NCBI RefSeq assembly: GCF_002741105.1
Contig: NZ_NIQU01000003.1
Location: 262,607-326,606, forward strand
Direction of reading: 5' to 3'
Source: Pseudomonas sediminis
Lineage (GTDB): Bacteria > Pseudomonadota > Gammaproteobacteria > Pseudomonadales > Pseudomonadaceae
Length of the DNA: 64,000 bases
Below are positions 19,318-27,705 of this stretch, one piece after another (position 1 is the first letter of the stretch; every line of letters starts with the position of its first letter). Position numbers and translations under genes: made by a program. The notes under the pieces were generated by a model. It did not search any database. It saw only the letters and a program-made list of their open reading frames with translations, and had not been told where the DNA came from.

Positions 19318-19935
19318 TCAATGCCAGGCAAGCGCGAGCGGTCGAGCCGGCGGCAAACCACCACGGCACTTGATCACCCGCAGCTGTGCTGGCTGGCTGT
19401 CGAGCACCAGCCGTAGTGCTGCCGGTGAAGGATTGGTCGCTTCTGCCTGCGGCCGATAGGCGAAAGCCAGGGTTTGCCCAGTAGCAGCTGCCACCTGCAG
19501 ACGTCTCAGCGAACGATCATCGGCCTGACGCAACCAGCTCAACACCGCGCCACAACTCCCCGAACGCAAACATTGTTCGGCAGCCCACAGAGCATCGCGG
19601 CCATCTGCCTGGATAATGCTCAATTGGCGTAAATCGACGCCGGCATCACTCCAGGCCTGAGGGTAGGGCAGATGAGGAGGGGAGATCAGCACCACTCGCT
19701 CGCCTGAAACCGTCAGGCTAGCAAGGGTCGGCCACAACAAGCGCATCTCGCCGATGCCAGGCGCCGCAGTGAGAACTTCACTGAGGGCAGCCTTGGGCCA
19801 GCCGCCACCTGGCAGTGCGGCGTCGAGAAAATGATGTCCAGTTGAGAAATTGGCGCCCGATGGCGATGAAACGACCTGGCCTCGCCATACGCGGCGAGCG
19901 TCGATCAACCGGTCAAGCGCGACCACGGATGACAT
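19318..19935 (-). CDS. imuA: SOS translesion synthesis protein ImuA
   Basis: 205 aa RecA/SulA-like protein and first gene of the mutasome operon. Seen: LDAALPGGGWPKAALSEVLT at residues ~37-56, characteristic of ImuA, followed by the RecA-like core GEMRLLWPTLASLT and VVLISPPHLPYPQAW. The ATG at 19935 lies 18 nt from a LexA box, so an upstream codon at 19995 (on the far side of the box) is unlikely. ImuA is thought to modulate RecA and help recruit ImuB/DnaE2. Confidence 0.9.
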   Translation of the reverse strand: MSSVVALDRLIDARRVWRGQVVSSPSGANFSTGHHFLDAALPGGGWPKAALSEVLTAAPGIGEMRLLWPTLASLTVSGERVVLISPPHLPYPQAWSDAGVDLRQLSIIQADGRDALWAAEQCLRSGSCGAVLSWLRQADDRSLRRLQVAAATGQTLAFAYRPQAEATNPSPAALRLVLDSQPAQLRVIKCRGGLPPARPLALAWH

Positions 19936-19952
19936 GGAGTAGCAACCAGATG

Positions 19953-19968
19953 CTGTATATGAATACAG
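19953..19968 (-). promoter_or_regulatory. LexA (SOS) box of imuA-imuB-dnaE2
   Basis: CTGTATATGAATACAG fits the gammaproteobacterial LexA consensus CTGT-N8-ACAG exactly in both half-sites. It sits 18 nt upstream of the imuA start, where it would block initiation until RecA-induced LexA cleavage. Confidence 0.9.
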
Positions 19969-20525
19969 TATTATTTGAGCCAACGCATGGGTCAAGAGAA
20001 TCGCGATAAGGTGCTCAACCTGGTTACCGAGACGCAGCCGAGTCAGCCGAATAAATCAGCCCGGAGAAAATTGTGTCGACCCAGGAAATCGCGATCTACG
20101 CACAACCAACCCATACGATCCGTCGTGTTGTGTTGTGCAGACGCTGACTCGAAGCGAACCCATAATGGCGTCTCGGAAATTTATCGCTGCGCGCATCTCG
20201 GACTGTCGACAGCAAAGCGGAGCTGCAGATGCGGTTGAGAGAATGACCAAGCGAAAGATCTCAAGGCCCATGGGAGTACATGGTTCATGGGAACGATGAA
20301 GCCCGGCGCTTCAAGTGTCTGGGAGCCAACGTAGGTGATTCAGTCTGGCCAAATCGAGAGTAGAGCCCTACATTGGATAAGCCAAAGGTTCGCATAATGT
20401 ATATTATGTTAAATTGTTTATTGGGTGAGATGGACCTCTCGCCTAGAGATCCGCTTTCAACGATCCGAGGTCAATCGCTTCTCAGGTTTAATTCCCTACG
20501 GCCATCCAGAACAGATGGCCCGCCC
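19969..20525. other. Gene-poor gap between the SOS operon and the GNAT-Rnk gene
   Basis: No convincing gene. The short open frames here lack ribosome sites. Composition becomes AT-richer around 20380-20430, with an inverted repeat CATAAT-GTAT-ATTATG at 20393-20408 that could be an operator or a remnant promoter. A further hairpin, GGCCATC/GATGGCC, lies at 20500-20520. Pseudomonas species that carry lexA2 place it in front of imuA; no lexA2 is present. Confidence 0.6.
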
Positions 20526-20554
20526 TCATCAGGCATCAACTGTGTGCCTGATGA
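20526..20554 (-). terminator. Terminator of the GNAT-Rnk gene
   Basis: Perfect 10-bp stem TCATCAGGCA / TGCCTGATGA with a 9-nt loop, 25 nt after the stop codon on the minus strand. A second hairpin (20500-20520) follows. There is no clear T-tract. Confidence 0.5.
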
Positions 20555-20578
20555 AGTAACGATGAGTCAAAGGAGCGA

Positions 20579-21490
20579 TTACAGGTGGAAATCGCCCGCC
20601 GCTTCCGGTTGATAAAGCACTTTACTGATCTCGATCCGGAGAGTCCGATCGGAAATCCGCCAGTCGATGGCGTCTCCCTCCTGGTAGCCGAGAATGGCCG
20701 CGCCGATATCGGAACACACCGAGTATTTGCCGGCGCGGCTGTCGGCGTCTTCGGGATAGACCAAGGCCACTTCGATCTCTTCGTCGTCCAGTTGCAGCAA
20801 GGCCCTGGAGTTCATCGTGACGACATTGCGTGCCACTTCCTCTGGCTTGACGACAACAGCACGCTCGAGCTCATGTTCGAGTTCGACAATGGCCGGCCCC
20901 TCCTCAAGTGCGATTAGATTCTCGAGCCTGGCCTTGTCGATTTCAGTGATTTGGATTCCTGTAACGTCGGTACCGGCACTTTCGCGCAGGAACCGGCGAT
21001 AACACCCCGCCGTCATGGAAAACGATTTCAATGTCGGCGTTTCGTTCTCGAGCATAAAACCGCTGCGCGCAAAAGCTTTCAGCGAGCGCACGTTGTCCGG
21101 GTGGATCTTGGCGATGAGTTTCTCGGCGCGCATGTCGAGAAAAGCCAGTTTCATGCCTTCGCGGATCGTACGGGCGCCGAGGTTTCGGCCCCATTTGTTA
21201 CTGTCTCCGATGACTAGGACGATCTCGCACTCCCTGCCGGTCTTGACCAGACGGACAAAGCCCACAGGTTCGTCATGTCGGTCATAGGCCATAAAGAAAC
21301 GGCCGCCCCGGTTGAACAGATGGGTCAGGATCGGCAACTGCGTCCGATCGATGACTTCCGCGATGGAACGGGAAACATGACGCGAGTCGCTCAGATAGCA
21401 GGTGACGCGCTCATCCTGCAACCACTCCATCAGCGTCAGCGCGTGTGCCCGAGTAATTTCAGGGCACAGCGAAATGAAAGGCTTGTTCAT
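20579..21490 (-). CDS. GNAT acetyltransferase fused to Rnk/GreA-type C-terminal domain
   Basis: 303 aa two-domain protein. Residues ~7-165 are a GNAT fold: MEWLQDERVTCYLSDSRHVS, GFVRLVKTGRECEIVLVIGD, then the acetyl-CoA motif KWGRNLGARTIREGMKLAFL. Residues ~185-300 resemble the nucleoside-diphosphate-kinase regulator Rnk / GreA-GreB C-terminal domain (ALLQLDDEEIEVALVYPEDA, GAAILGYQEGDAIDWRI). Rnk folds bind RNA polymerase near the secondary channel. The fusion suggests acetylation linked to transcription or nucleotide metabolism, which is an inference. The start is either the ATG at 21490 or a GTG at 21499; neither has a strong ribosome site. Confidence 0.8.
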   Translation of the reverse strand: MNKPFISLCPEITRAHALTLMEWLQDERVTCYLSDSRHVSRSIAEVIDRTQLPILTHLFNRGGRFFMAYDRHDEPVGFVRLVKTGRECEIVLVIGDSNKWGRNLGARTIREGMKLAFLDMRAEKLIAKIHPDNVRSLKAFARSGFMLENETPTLKSFSMTAGCYRRFLRESAGTDVTGIQITEIDKARLENLIALEEGPAIVELEHELERAVVVKPEEVARNVVTMNSRALLQLDDEEIEVALVYPEDADSRAGKYSVCSDIGAAILGYQEGDAIDWRISDRTLRIEISKVLYQPEAAGDFHL

Positions 21491-21663
21491 CTTCACCACA
21501 CACTTATATGTAAAGAATGAAAGCCCTTCATGGCTATGGCCATGACGGTTCTTTCGGCGACCGGTTACTTTAAGCCATAACGCGAGTAACGCCGAACCGT
21601 CTGCGCACTTTTCTCTTCGACAGCCTGCACAACGGGCTGAACCGCCCTCTCCTGCAGTTGCCG

Positions 21664-22098
21664 CTACAGCTGCGTGCGTATGACTCTTTCGAATTCCACA
21701 CTACAGCTACTATGCTCCTGCAACTGCTGACGGAACTGTGGTGACAGCTGCTCCGCGAGCACTTGCTCGAAACCATGGCGAATTTGTTTTTCGGTGTGCA
21801 GTGCCGCGCGTAAACGGGCGCGGCCGCGCTCAGGCAACAGCGAGGCGCTCAAACTGTTCCAGGCATGGCGAAGTACGCCGAACAGGCTGGGATGCTGTGT
21901 CGGTCGGCCGCCATAGGTAACGATCTGATTGCGCAGGCAGTCCATCAAGACCAAGCATTGCTGTTCGCGCTCAGCGAATAGCCGCTGCTGTTCGGATTTA
22001 CTCGTGCTGCCTGCAAGACGTCGATAGCTCAAGCTGGCGTCGTGGCACGTCAGCAGAAGGTGGTTAAGCTGGGCGATGGTCTTGTCCAACGTCGGCAT
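21664..22098 (-). CDS. PA2169/DUF2383-like four-helix protein (divergent copy)
   Basis: 144 aa. All-helical and ferritin-like in pattern: TIAQLNHLLLTCHDASLSYR, RLFAEREQQCLVLMDCLRNQ, GRARLRAALHTEKQIRHGFE. The helix lengths and the cysteine/glutamate positions parallel the upstream neighbour (22181-22645), so this looks like a duplicated and diverged DUF2383 member. A GGAGGAG ribosome site precedes the ATG at 22098. It sits 82 nt after the first copy, same strand, probably in one transcript. Confidence 0.7.
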   Translation of the reverse strand: MPTLDKTIAQLNHLLLTCHDASLSYRRLAGSTSKSEQQRLFAEREQQCLVLMDCLRNQIVTYGGRPTQHPSLFGVLRHAWNSLSASLLPERGRARLRAALHTEKQIRHGFEQVLAEQLSPQFRQQLQEHSSCSVEFERVIRTQL

Positions 22099-22180
22099 GC
22101 ACTACTCCTCCCCTGCGTACTCGAATGCAAAGAACTGACGCCGGGTGCGCGCAATGCGCACGCCCGGCAAGCAGGAGCAA

Positions 22181-22645
22181 TCAGCTTCTTGCGCGTTCGA
22201 CGTTGCGCAGCGCGCGCACTTCATCATGATTGCGCAGCACGCCCTGATATTGACGCTCGACCAGGCTGCGGATTTGCGGTGGAAGATTCTTGGTCAGCGC
22301 TTCGCTGTAGCGCTCCTTGGCCACGTCTTCGCCGCGCTCGGCTTCGTTGAGAATGGCCTCTTCATCCTTGCCAGTGACCAGTGATTTCAGGTCGACCCAA
22401 CGGCGGTGCAGGTCTGCACTCACGCTGGTGCTGTCCTCGGGTTCGCCACCCAGTTCCAGGACGGTTCGTTGCAGCTCTTCCGCCGCTTCGGCGCATTGCC
22501 GCGAGCGCTGCGAGAACAGTTGCTTCATGTCGGGGCGTTTGACGTCTTCGGCGCAGACCTTGAAGCCGGCCTCGCCGTCTTTGCTGGTTTCGATCAGCTT
22601 GTTGAGGGTGCGTACCAGGTCTTTACGGTCGTCGGTGAGATCCAT
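22181..22645 (-). CDS. PA2169-family four-helix-bundle stress protein (DUF2383)
   Basis: 154 aa. It matches the PA2169-type DUF2383 pattern: LVRTLNKLIETSKDGEAGFK, a central acid/Arg-rich helix (LFSQRSRQCAEAAEELQRTV), LGGEPEDSTSVSADLHRRW, and the C-terminal ALTKNLPPQIRSLVERQYQG. The function is unproven; ferritin-like folds often bind metals, but no full di-iron EXXH pair is obvious. GGAGA lies ahead of the ATG. A candidate AlgU promoter lies 69 nt upstream. First gene of a two-gene unit. Confidence 0.82.
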   Translation of the reverse strand: MDLTDDRKDLVRTLNKLIETSKDGEAGFKVCAEDVKRPDMKQLFSQRSRQCAEAAEELQRTVLELGGEPEDSTSVSADLHRRWVDLKSLVTGKDEEAILNEAERGEDVAKERYSEALTKNLPPQIRSLVERQYQGVLRNHDEVRALRNVERARS

Positions 22646-22713
22646 GTGTCGTCTCCGGGCCGGCTAAACGGCCATTGCTTGGTGGTATGTCCCGTCTTGG
22701 GGCCTACATGGAT

Positions 22714-22741
22714 TCCGACGTGCAGGCTACGCTGATCGTTC
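22714..22741 (-). promoter_or_regulatory. Candidate AlgU-type promoter for the DUF2383 pair
   Basis: GAACGA-N17-TCGGA on the minus strand, with the -10 element 69 nt before the ATG at 22645. The -35 GAAC and -10 TC cores fit. The remaining positions are only partly consensus. Confidence 0.4.
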
Positions 22742-23110
22742 AGGGAATATTCCAAGCGGCAAGCTGAGCCGGCTTCAGGTATGCACGCACCAGTTGATAC
22801 CTCGACCCGCATGCCGAGGGCGTCTTCGCGGTCATGAACCCTTAGCGCTGGGTTTCAATATTTTGCGTTTCGATGGCTGTGCTGATCATCACAGGCCCGG
22901 CAAAAAGCTTGAACGCAAGCCAGCCAGTAGAACTCTGTCTACTTCAGGGGAGTTTTGTCAGGGGCCGTTTCGTGACCTGACCGGCGCGATTGCGCCAAAT
23001 CGAACGAGCATCTTGCTTCCCCAGGGCCGCCGCAGCGTCTCCTCCTTCTCCTTGCGGCGGTTCCTTCTTTTCTGACTGGAGACGATCCTGGCGCGCTCTG
23101 GAGAGTGGCC
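22742..23110. other. Intergenic region between DUF2383 pair and HemJ/CopD-like gene
   Basis: No gene is supported. Open frames here have no ribosome site and no recognisable product. Two divergent candidate AlgU promoters flank it (22714-22741 minus, 23111-23137 plus). Confidence 0.5.
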
Positions 23111-23137
23111 GAACTCAAACACCATCAGGCAGTCACA
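23111..23137 (+). promoter_or_regulatory. Candidate AlgU-type promoter for the HemJ/CopD-like gene
   Basis: GAACTC-N16-TCACA, with the -10 element ending 63 nt before the ATG at 23200. Confidence 0.45.
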
Positions 23138-23199
23138 ACGTCGTGGCCTGCCCATCAGGGCCACGTGCTCACAACGAACGGACGCATGGGAGAGCATCG

Positions 23200-23613
23200 A
23201 TGCCACTGCTCAAACTGCTGCATTTCATGGCGCTGATCTGCTGGTGCGGCGCGCTGCTGTACCTGCCTGCGATGATCGCAGCCGGCACCCGCAGCAGCGA
23301 TGAACTGTTCTATCGCGACCATGCCCACCTCACACGCACAGTCTTCAACCTGCTCGCGACGCCAGCTGCCTTGCTGGCCATCGGCTCGGGCACCGCGTTG
23401 TTTCTACGTGAAGCTATTTTCGACCCTTGGTTGATCCTCAAGCTCACCACTGTCGCCGGGATGGTGCTCTGTCACGCCCTGTGCGGCGTACTGATTCTGC
23501 GTATCGAACGTGCCGCCGAACCTGCACTGCGGCGCAACTGCCTGCTGATTGGCCTACTGCTGAGCGCCCTGATCGGCGCCACGCTGTGGCTGGTGCTGGC
23601 CAAACCTTTCTGA
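23200..23613 (+). CDS. HemJ/CopD-like integral membrane protein
   Basis: 137 aa with four predicted membrane helices. The N-terminal helix LLKLLHFMALICWCGALLYLP carries the conserved His and the W-x-G-x-LLYLP motif of HemJ (protoporphyrinogen oxidase, UPF0093) and CopD-like proteins. KLTTVAGMVLCHALCG resembles the second HemJ helix with its Lys/His. It may bind heme; true HemJ activity is unproven. The ATG at 23200 was chosen where the first helix begins. It sits just ahead of the terminal-oxidase cluster, which needs heme A. Confidence 0.65.
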   Translation: MPLLKLLHFMALICWCGALLYLPAMIAAGTRSSDELFYRDHAHLTRTVFNLLATPAALLAIGSGTALFLREAIFDPWLILKLTTVAGMVLCHALCGVLILRIERAAEPALRRNCLLIGLLLSALIGATLWLVLAKPF

Positions 23614-23692
23614 TCACGGAGTACCCGAGAATATGCCCGGCCTGCCCCGCTCTCTCTACCGTCCAGTAGCTGGCAAGCCGAAGCCGATTCGC

Positions 23693-24151
23693 TCAGCGTG
23701 TATCGACGCCCACGGCGTGTTCGTACACCAGGCGCCCGCCCAGGTAAGCCGCCAGAGCGATCAGCGCGGCGGTCAGCAGCGAGAGGTACAGTGCCCAGCG
23801 TTCCATGCCCTGCTCCGGCCCGGCATAGCGCAGCAACCAGTTGAGCGATGCCAGAGACAGCATCATCACGGCGATGATGGCATGGCACCAGGCGGTGATC
23901 TTGCGCCGGATGCTGCCAACCGTAAGCAGATCGACCAGCCCCGCCATGCTTGCCACCCAGCCACCGAAGGCGCCGACGCCAGCCAGCCAGAGACTGGCGC
24001 GCGCCCAGAACGGATCGGCCAACAGCAGATAGGCGATATCGGTCGCCACCAGGCCCAGCAGCGCGGCTACTGGAAAGTGGATCATCATCGGGTGCAGCGG
24101 ATGCCCGGCGATGGCGGCGCGACTGACGATAACTTCCTTTATTTCGGCCAT
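23693..24151 (-). CDS. DUF2231 membrane protein
   Basis: 152 aa with about four membrane helices. DUF2231 signature near the N-terminus: GHPLHPMMIHFPVAALLGLV, with conserved His residues, then LLADPFWARASLWLAGVGAF and later helices. The family is often near terminal oxidases or heme/iron proteins; its role is unknown. An AAGGAGG ribosome site 8 nt before the ATG at 24151 fixes the start (an in-frame ATG at 24187 is weaker). It is convergent with the HemJ-like gene and divergent from coxB, overlapping the coxB leader. Confidence 0.85.
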   Translation of the reverse strand: MAEIKEVIVSRAAIAGHPLHPMMIHFPVAALLGLVATDIAYLLLADPFWARASLWLAGVGAFGGWVASMAGLVDLLTVGSIRRKITAWCHAIIAVMMLSLASLNWLLRYAGPEQGMERWALYLSLLTAALIALAAYLGGRLVYEHAVGVDTR

Positions 24152-24190
24152 CCCGGCCTCCTTGAGCAGGTCAAACGTAAGCGTCATTGG

Positions 24191-25177
24191 CTGACGCCCT
24201 GTTTCAAGTTGACCACGCTGACGCTAGCAGTTCCGTTTCTCGTTGCCTGCGAGGGGCCGCAATCGGCGCTCGACCCGGCCGGACCGATGGCGCGCGAGGT
24301 GGCGATCCTGTGGTGGGCGATGTGCGCCTTCGCCACCCTGGTGCTGATCGTGGTGACCGCGCTGTGGGTGCACGCCATGCGCCGCAAAGGGCCGCAGATG
24401 GATGCCGCCCGTGCACGTCAATTGACGCTGCGCTGGCTGGTCGGCGGCGGGCTGCTGTTACCAACCCTGAGCGTGCTGCTCCTGCTGCTGTTCGGCATTC
24501 CCATTGGCCACCGCATGCTGCCTTTGCCCTTGGCCGGTGAACAGCCGATGCGCATCGAGGTGATCGGCCATCAATGGTGGTGGGAGGTGCGCTACCCGGA
24601 CAGTGGCGTGGTCACTGCCAATCAGCTGCACTTGCCGGTCGGCAGGCCGGTGGACCTCGACGTCACCAGCGCCGATGTCATTCATTCCTTCTGGGTGCCG
24701 CGCCTGGGCGGCAAGATCGACATGATCCCCGGCCGGGACAACCGCATCCGCCTGCAGGCCGATCAGGCCGGCACCTTTCGTGGCCAGTGCTCGGAGTTCT
24801 GCGGCACGCAGCACACGCACATGATTCTCGATGTGCAGGCTCACGACGAAGAAGACTTCGTCAACTGGCTGCAGGCGCGCCGCGAACAACAGATCAGCGC
24901 CCTGCCCGGCCCGGCTGGTGAGGTGTTCGACGCCCATTGCGGTCAGTGTCATCGCGTGGCGGGCGTGAGCGAAGGCAATCGCGCGCCGGATCTCAGCGAT
25001 GTCGGTGCGCGATCGATGCTCGGCGCCGGCGTGCTGAGCAATGAACCAGGTGCACTGTTGCGCTGGCTGCACGAGCACCAACAGCTCAAACCCGGCAACG
25101 CCATGCCGCTGCATGACGACCTCGACCCCGATCACCTAAGCACCATCGCCGACTGGCTGGAGACCCTGCGCCCGTGA
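24191..25177 (+). CDS. Cytochrome c oxidase subunit II with C-terminal cytochrome c (caa3 type)
   Basis: Subunit II of a heme-copper oxidase. Lipoprotein-like N-terminus with lipobox LVAC, two TM helices (~24308-24520), and a cupredoxin domain with the CuA motif CSEFCGTQHTHM (C-x3-C-x3-H). A mono-heme cytochrome c domain follows, with CGQCH and a likely distal Met in PGNAMPLHD. The cytochrome c fusion marks a caa3-type oxidase. The start is uncertain: there is no in-frame ATG or GTG between 24104 and the lipobox. CTG at 24191 gives the best signal peptide; TTG at 24209 and ATG at 24101 are alternatives. It overlaps subunit I by 4 nt. Confidence 0.88.
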   Translation: MTPCFKLTTLTLAVPFLVACEGPQSALDPAGPMAREVAILWWAMCAFATLVLIVVTALWVHAMRRKGPQMDAARARQLTLRWLVGGGLLLPTLSVLLLLLFGIPIGHRMLPLPLAGEQPMRIEVIGHQWWWEVRYPDSGVVTANQLHLPVGRPVDLDVTSADVIHSFWVPRLGGKIDMIPGRDNRIRLQADQAGTFRGQCSEFCGTQHTHMILDVQAHDEEDFVNWLQARREQQISALPGPAGEVFDAHCGQCHRVAGVSEGNRAPDLSDVGARSMLGAGVLSNEPGALLRWLHEHQQLKPGNAMPLHDDLDPDHLSTIADWLETLRP

Positions 25178-27705
25178 CTACGCCAAGCAACGAACAGGTT
25201 GCCGCCCAGGAACAACTGCACGATCAGTTCAACGACGTATGGGGCAACCCGCGCGGCTGGAAGTCGCTGACCATCGTCAATCACACCACTGTCGGTATTC
25301 GCTTCATGCTCACCGGGCTCGGGTTCTTCCTGTTCGGTGGCCTGCTGGCGATGCTGGTGCGCACGCAGCTGGCCATACCGGGCTACGACTTTCTCGAGCC
25401 GGACGTCTACAACCAGGTCTTCACCATGCATGGCACGGTGATGATGTTTCTGTTCGCCGTGCCGATGATGGAAGGCCTGGCGGTCTACTTGATTCCGAAG
25501 ATGCTCGGCGCGCGTGACCTGGTGTTCCCACGCCTGTCGGCACTGGGTTACTGGTGCTACCTGTTCGGCGGGCTGATTCTCTGCGCCAGTCTGCTGCTGG
25601 GCATCGCGCCAAAGGCTGGCTGGTTCATGTACACGCCGCTGTCCAGCGCGGTGCATACGCCCGGGCCGAACTCGGATTTCTGGCTGATCGGCATCACCTT
25701 CGTGGAAATCTCGGCGGTGTCGGCCGGTGTCGAGCTGGTGGTGTCGATCCTGCGCACCCGCGCCGAAGGCATGTCACTGAACAAGATGCCGATCTATGCC
25801 TGGTACATCTTGGTGATGGCCATGATGATCGTGGTCGGTTTTCCGCCGCTGATCCTCGGCAGCATCCTGCTGGAGCTGGAGCGCGCGGTTGGCCTGCCGT
25901 TCTTCGAGGTGGCGCGCGGCGGTGACCCGATTCTCTGGCAGCACCTGTTCTGGCTGTTCGGCCATCCCGAGGTGTACATCATCTTCCTGCCGGCGGCCGG
26001 CATCGTCTCGACCCTGCTGCCGGTGTTCTGCCAGCGGCCGCTGGTGGGCTACCGCTGGGTGGTGCTGGCGATCCTCACCACCGGTTTCATCAGCTTCGGT
26101 CTGTGGGTGCACCACATGTTCACCGTGGGCATCCCGCAACTGGCGCAGGCGTTCTTCTCCGCGGCGAGCATGCTGGTGGCGATCCCGACCGGCATCCAGG
26201 TGTTCGCCTGGATCGCCACATTATGGGTCGGGAGGCCGCTGTATCACGTGCCGATGCTGTGGTTGGTGGGTTTTCTGGTGATCTTCGTCTGCGGCGGGCT
26301 GACCGGCGTGATGCTGGCACTGGTGCCCTTCGACTGGCAGGTGCATGACACCCACTTCGTGGTGGCGCACATGCACTACGTGCTGGTGGGTGGCATGTTC
26401 TTCCCGCTACTGGCCGGCATCTATTACTGGCTGCCGCACTTTTCCGGGCGCATGCCGTCGGTACGCCTTGGCAAGTGGGGCTTCTGGCTGGTGTTCATCG
26501 GCTTCAACCTGACCTTCCTGATCATGCACTGGACCGGCCTGATGGGCATGCCGCGGCGCATTTACACTTACCAATCCGGCCTGGGCTGGGACCTGCCCAA
26601 CCTGATTTCGTCGATCGGCAGCTTCATCATGGCCATCGGCATCGCCACGGTGCTGCTGGATATCGTCCTGCACTTTCGTTTCGGCCAGAAGGCCACGAAA
26701 AATCCCTGGAACGCGGACACCCTGGAGTGGAGTACGCATCTGCCGCCCAGCCCCTACAACTTCGTCAGCCTGCCACCGGTGCGCACCCGTCATCCACTGT
26801 GGGAGGTGCCCGACCTGGAGGAACGCATCGACCGTGGTGAATTCGCCCTCACCGTGATCGACCATGGCCGGCGGGAAACCTGGGGTATCGAGCCGCTGAC
26901 CGGCAAGGTGCGCGAGATCATCCACCTGCCTGGCAATAGCTGGTGGCCTTTCATCGCCTCGCTGTTCATCGCCTTCACCTGCCTGGGGCTGTTGAGCAAG
27001 TTCTACTGGGTCGCGCTGGTGGCCAGCATCGTTGCCGTGCTGGTGCTGCTGCGCTGGAGCTGGGAGAACGGCGCGCACCCGTTGGCGGCGCCGGATGCAA
27101 GGGTGCAGCCTGGCGAGCCGCCGCTGCACTCACGCACCTGTGATGGCCCTGGCTTGTGGGGTATGGGCGTGACCCTGCTGGCCAACGGAGCCTTGTACCT
27201 GGCGCTGCTGTTCGGCTGGTTCTATCTATGGACGGTATCGCCGAACTGGCTGGTGCCGGACGACCCGGTCATCGATCAGCGTTTGCTGCTGGCCAGCGCC
27301 GTGTTGCTGAGCGTCGTCGTGCTCTGGCAGCGCCCGGTATTGCGCCGTCTGCGTCAGGGCCAGGGTGAACCTGCTGCGTTGATCACCTGTTTTGTCGGCA
27401 CCGCGCTACTCGGCGCGTTGCACGCCGGGCTGCTGCTCTGGGCGATCCTGGCTGGAGACCTGGCACCACGCGCCACCGCGCATGATGCAGTGATCGTAGT
27501 GATGCTCGTCTACAGCCTCGCGCATGGTGCGCTGGCGACCATTCTCAGCGCCTTGCAGGCCCTGCGCGTGCATTACGGTTATGTGTGCAAGCGCACGCCC
27601 TATGAGCCTTTGGTGGTCGAGCAATTCTGGCAATACAGTCTGGCCGTGATGTGGATCACCTACTGCAGCGTGGTGCTGTTCCCGCCCACCTTCGGAGGTG
27701 TGTGA
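25174..27705 (+). CDS. Fused cytochrome c oxidase subunits I and III (CtaD-CtaE)
   Basis: 843 aa. Residues ~30-545 are subunit I with every metal ligand: H86 (heme a), H264 and Y268 in GHPEVY (CuB and cross-linked Tyr), H313-H314 (CuB), H399 (heme a3) and H401 (heme a). E266 in GHPEV marks an A1-type proton channel. After a linker with soluble insert (~545-600), residues ~600-843 form a subunit-III-like helical part, shorter than a free subunit III. Such I-III fusions are known in bacterial caa3 oxidases. The GTG start at 25174 overlaps coxB. It would reduce O2 and pump protons, with heme A from elsewhere. Confidence 0.93.
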   Translation: MTTPSNEQVAAQEQLHDQFNDVWGNPRGWKSLTIVNHTTVGIRFMLTGLGFFLFGGLLAMLVRTQLAIPGYDFLEPDVYNQVFTMHGTVMMFLFAVPMMEGLAVYLIPKMLGARDLVFPRLSALGYWCYLFGGLILCASLLLGIAPKAGWFMYTPLSSAVHTPGPNSDFWLIGITFVEISAVSAGVELVVSILRTRAEGMSLNKMPIYAWYILVMAMMIVVGFPPLILGSILLELERAVGLPFFEVARGGDPILWQHLFWLFGHPEVYIIFLPAAGIVSTLLPVFCQRPLVGYRWVVLAILTTGFISFGLWVHHMFTVGIPQLAQAFFSAASMLVAIPTGIQVFAWIATLWVGRPLYHVPMLWLVGFLVIFVCGGLTGVMLALVPFDWQVHDTHFVVAHMHYVLVGGMFFPLLAGIYYWLPHFSGRMPSVRLGKWGFWLVFIGFNLTFLIMHWTGLMGMPRRIYTYQSGLGWDLPNLISSIGSFIMAIGIATVLLDIVLHFRFGQKATKNPWNADTLEWSTHLPPSPYNFVSLPPVRTRHPLWEVPDLEERIDRGEFALTVIDHGRRETWGIEPLTGKVREIIHLPGNSWWPFIASLFIAFTCLGLLSKFYWVALVASIVAVLVLLRWSWENGAHPLAAPDARVQPGEPPLHSRTCDGPGLWGMGVTLLANGALYLALLFGWFYLWTVSPNWLVPDDPVIDQRLLLASAVLLSVVVLWQRPVLRRLRQGQGEPAALITCFVGTALLGALHAGLLLWAILAGDLAPRATAHDAVIVVMLVYSLAHGALATILSALQALRVHYGYVCKRTPYEPLVVEQFWQYSLAVMWITYCSVVLFPPTFGGV

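Noticed and set aside
19975..20238. Short plus-strand frame in the gap after imuA
   Set aside because: It begins within 10 nt of the LexA box, has no ribosome site and its translation is not protein-like.
22317..22735. Plus-strand frames opposite the DUF2383 gene
   Set aside because: Shadows without ribosome sites; the minus-strand protein fits a known family.
23633..24190. Long N-terminal extension of cytochrome oxidase subunit II
   Set aside because: It is antisense to the DUF2231 gene and would bury the lipoprotein signal.
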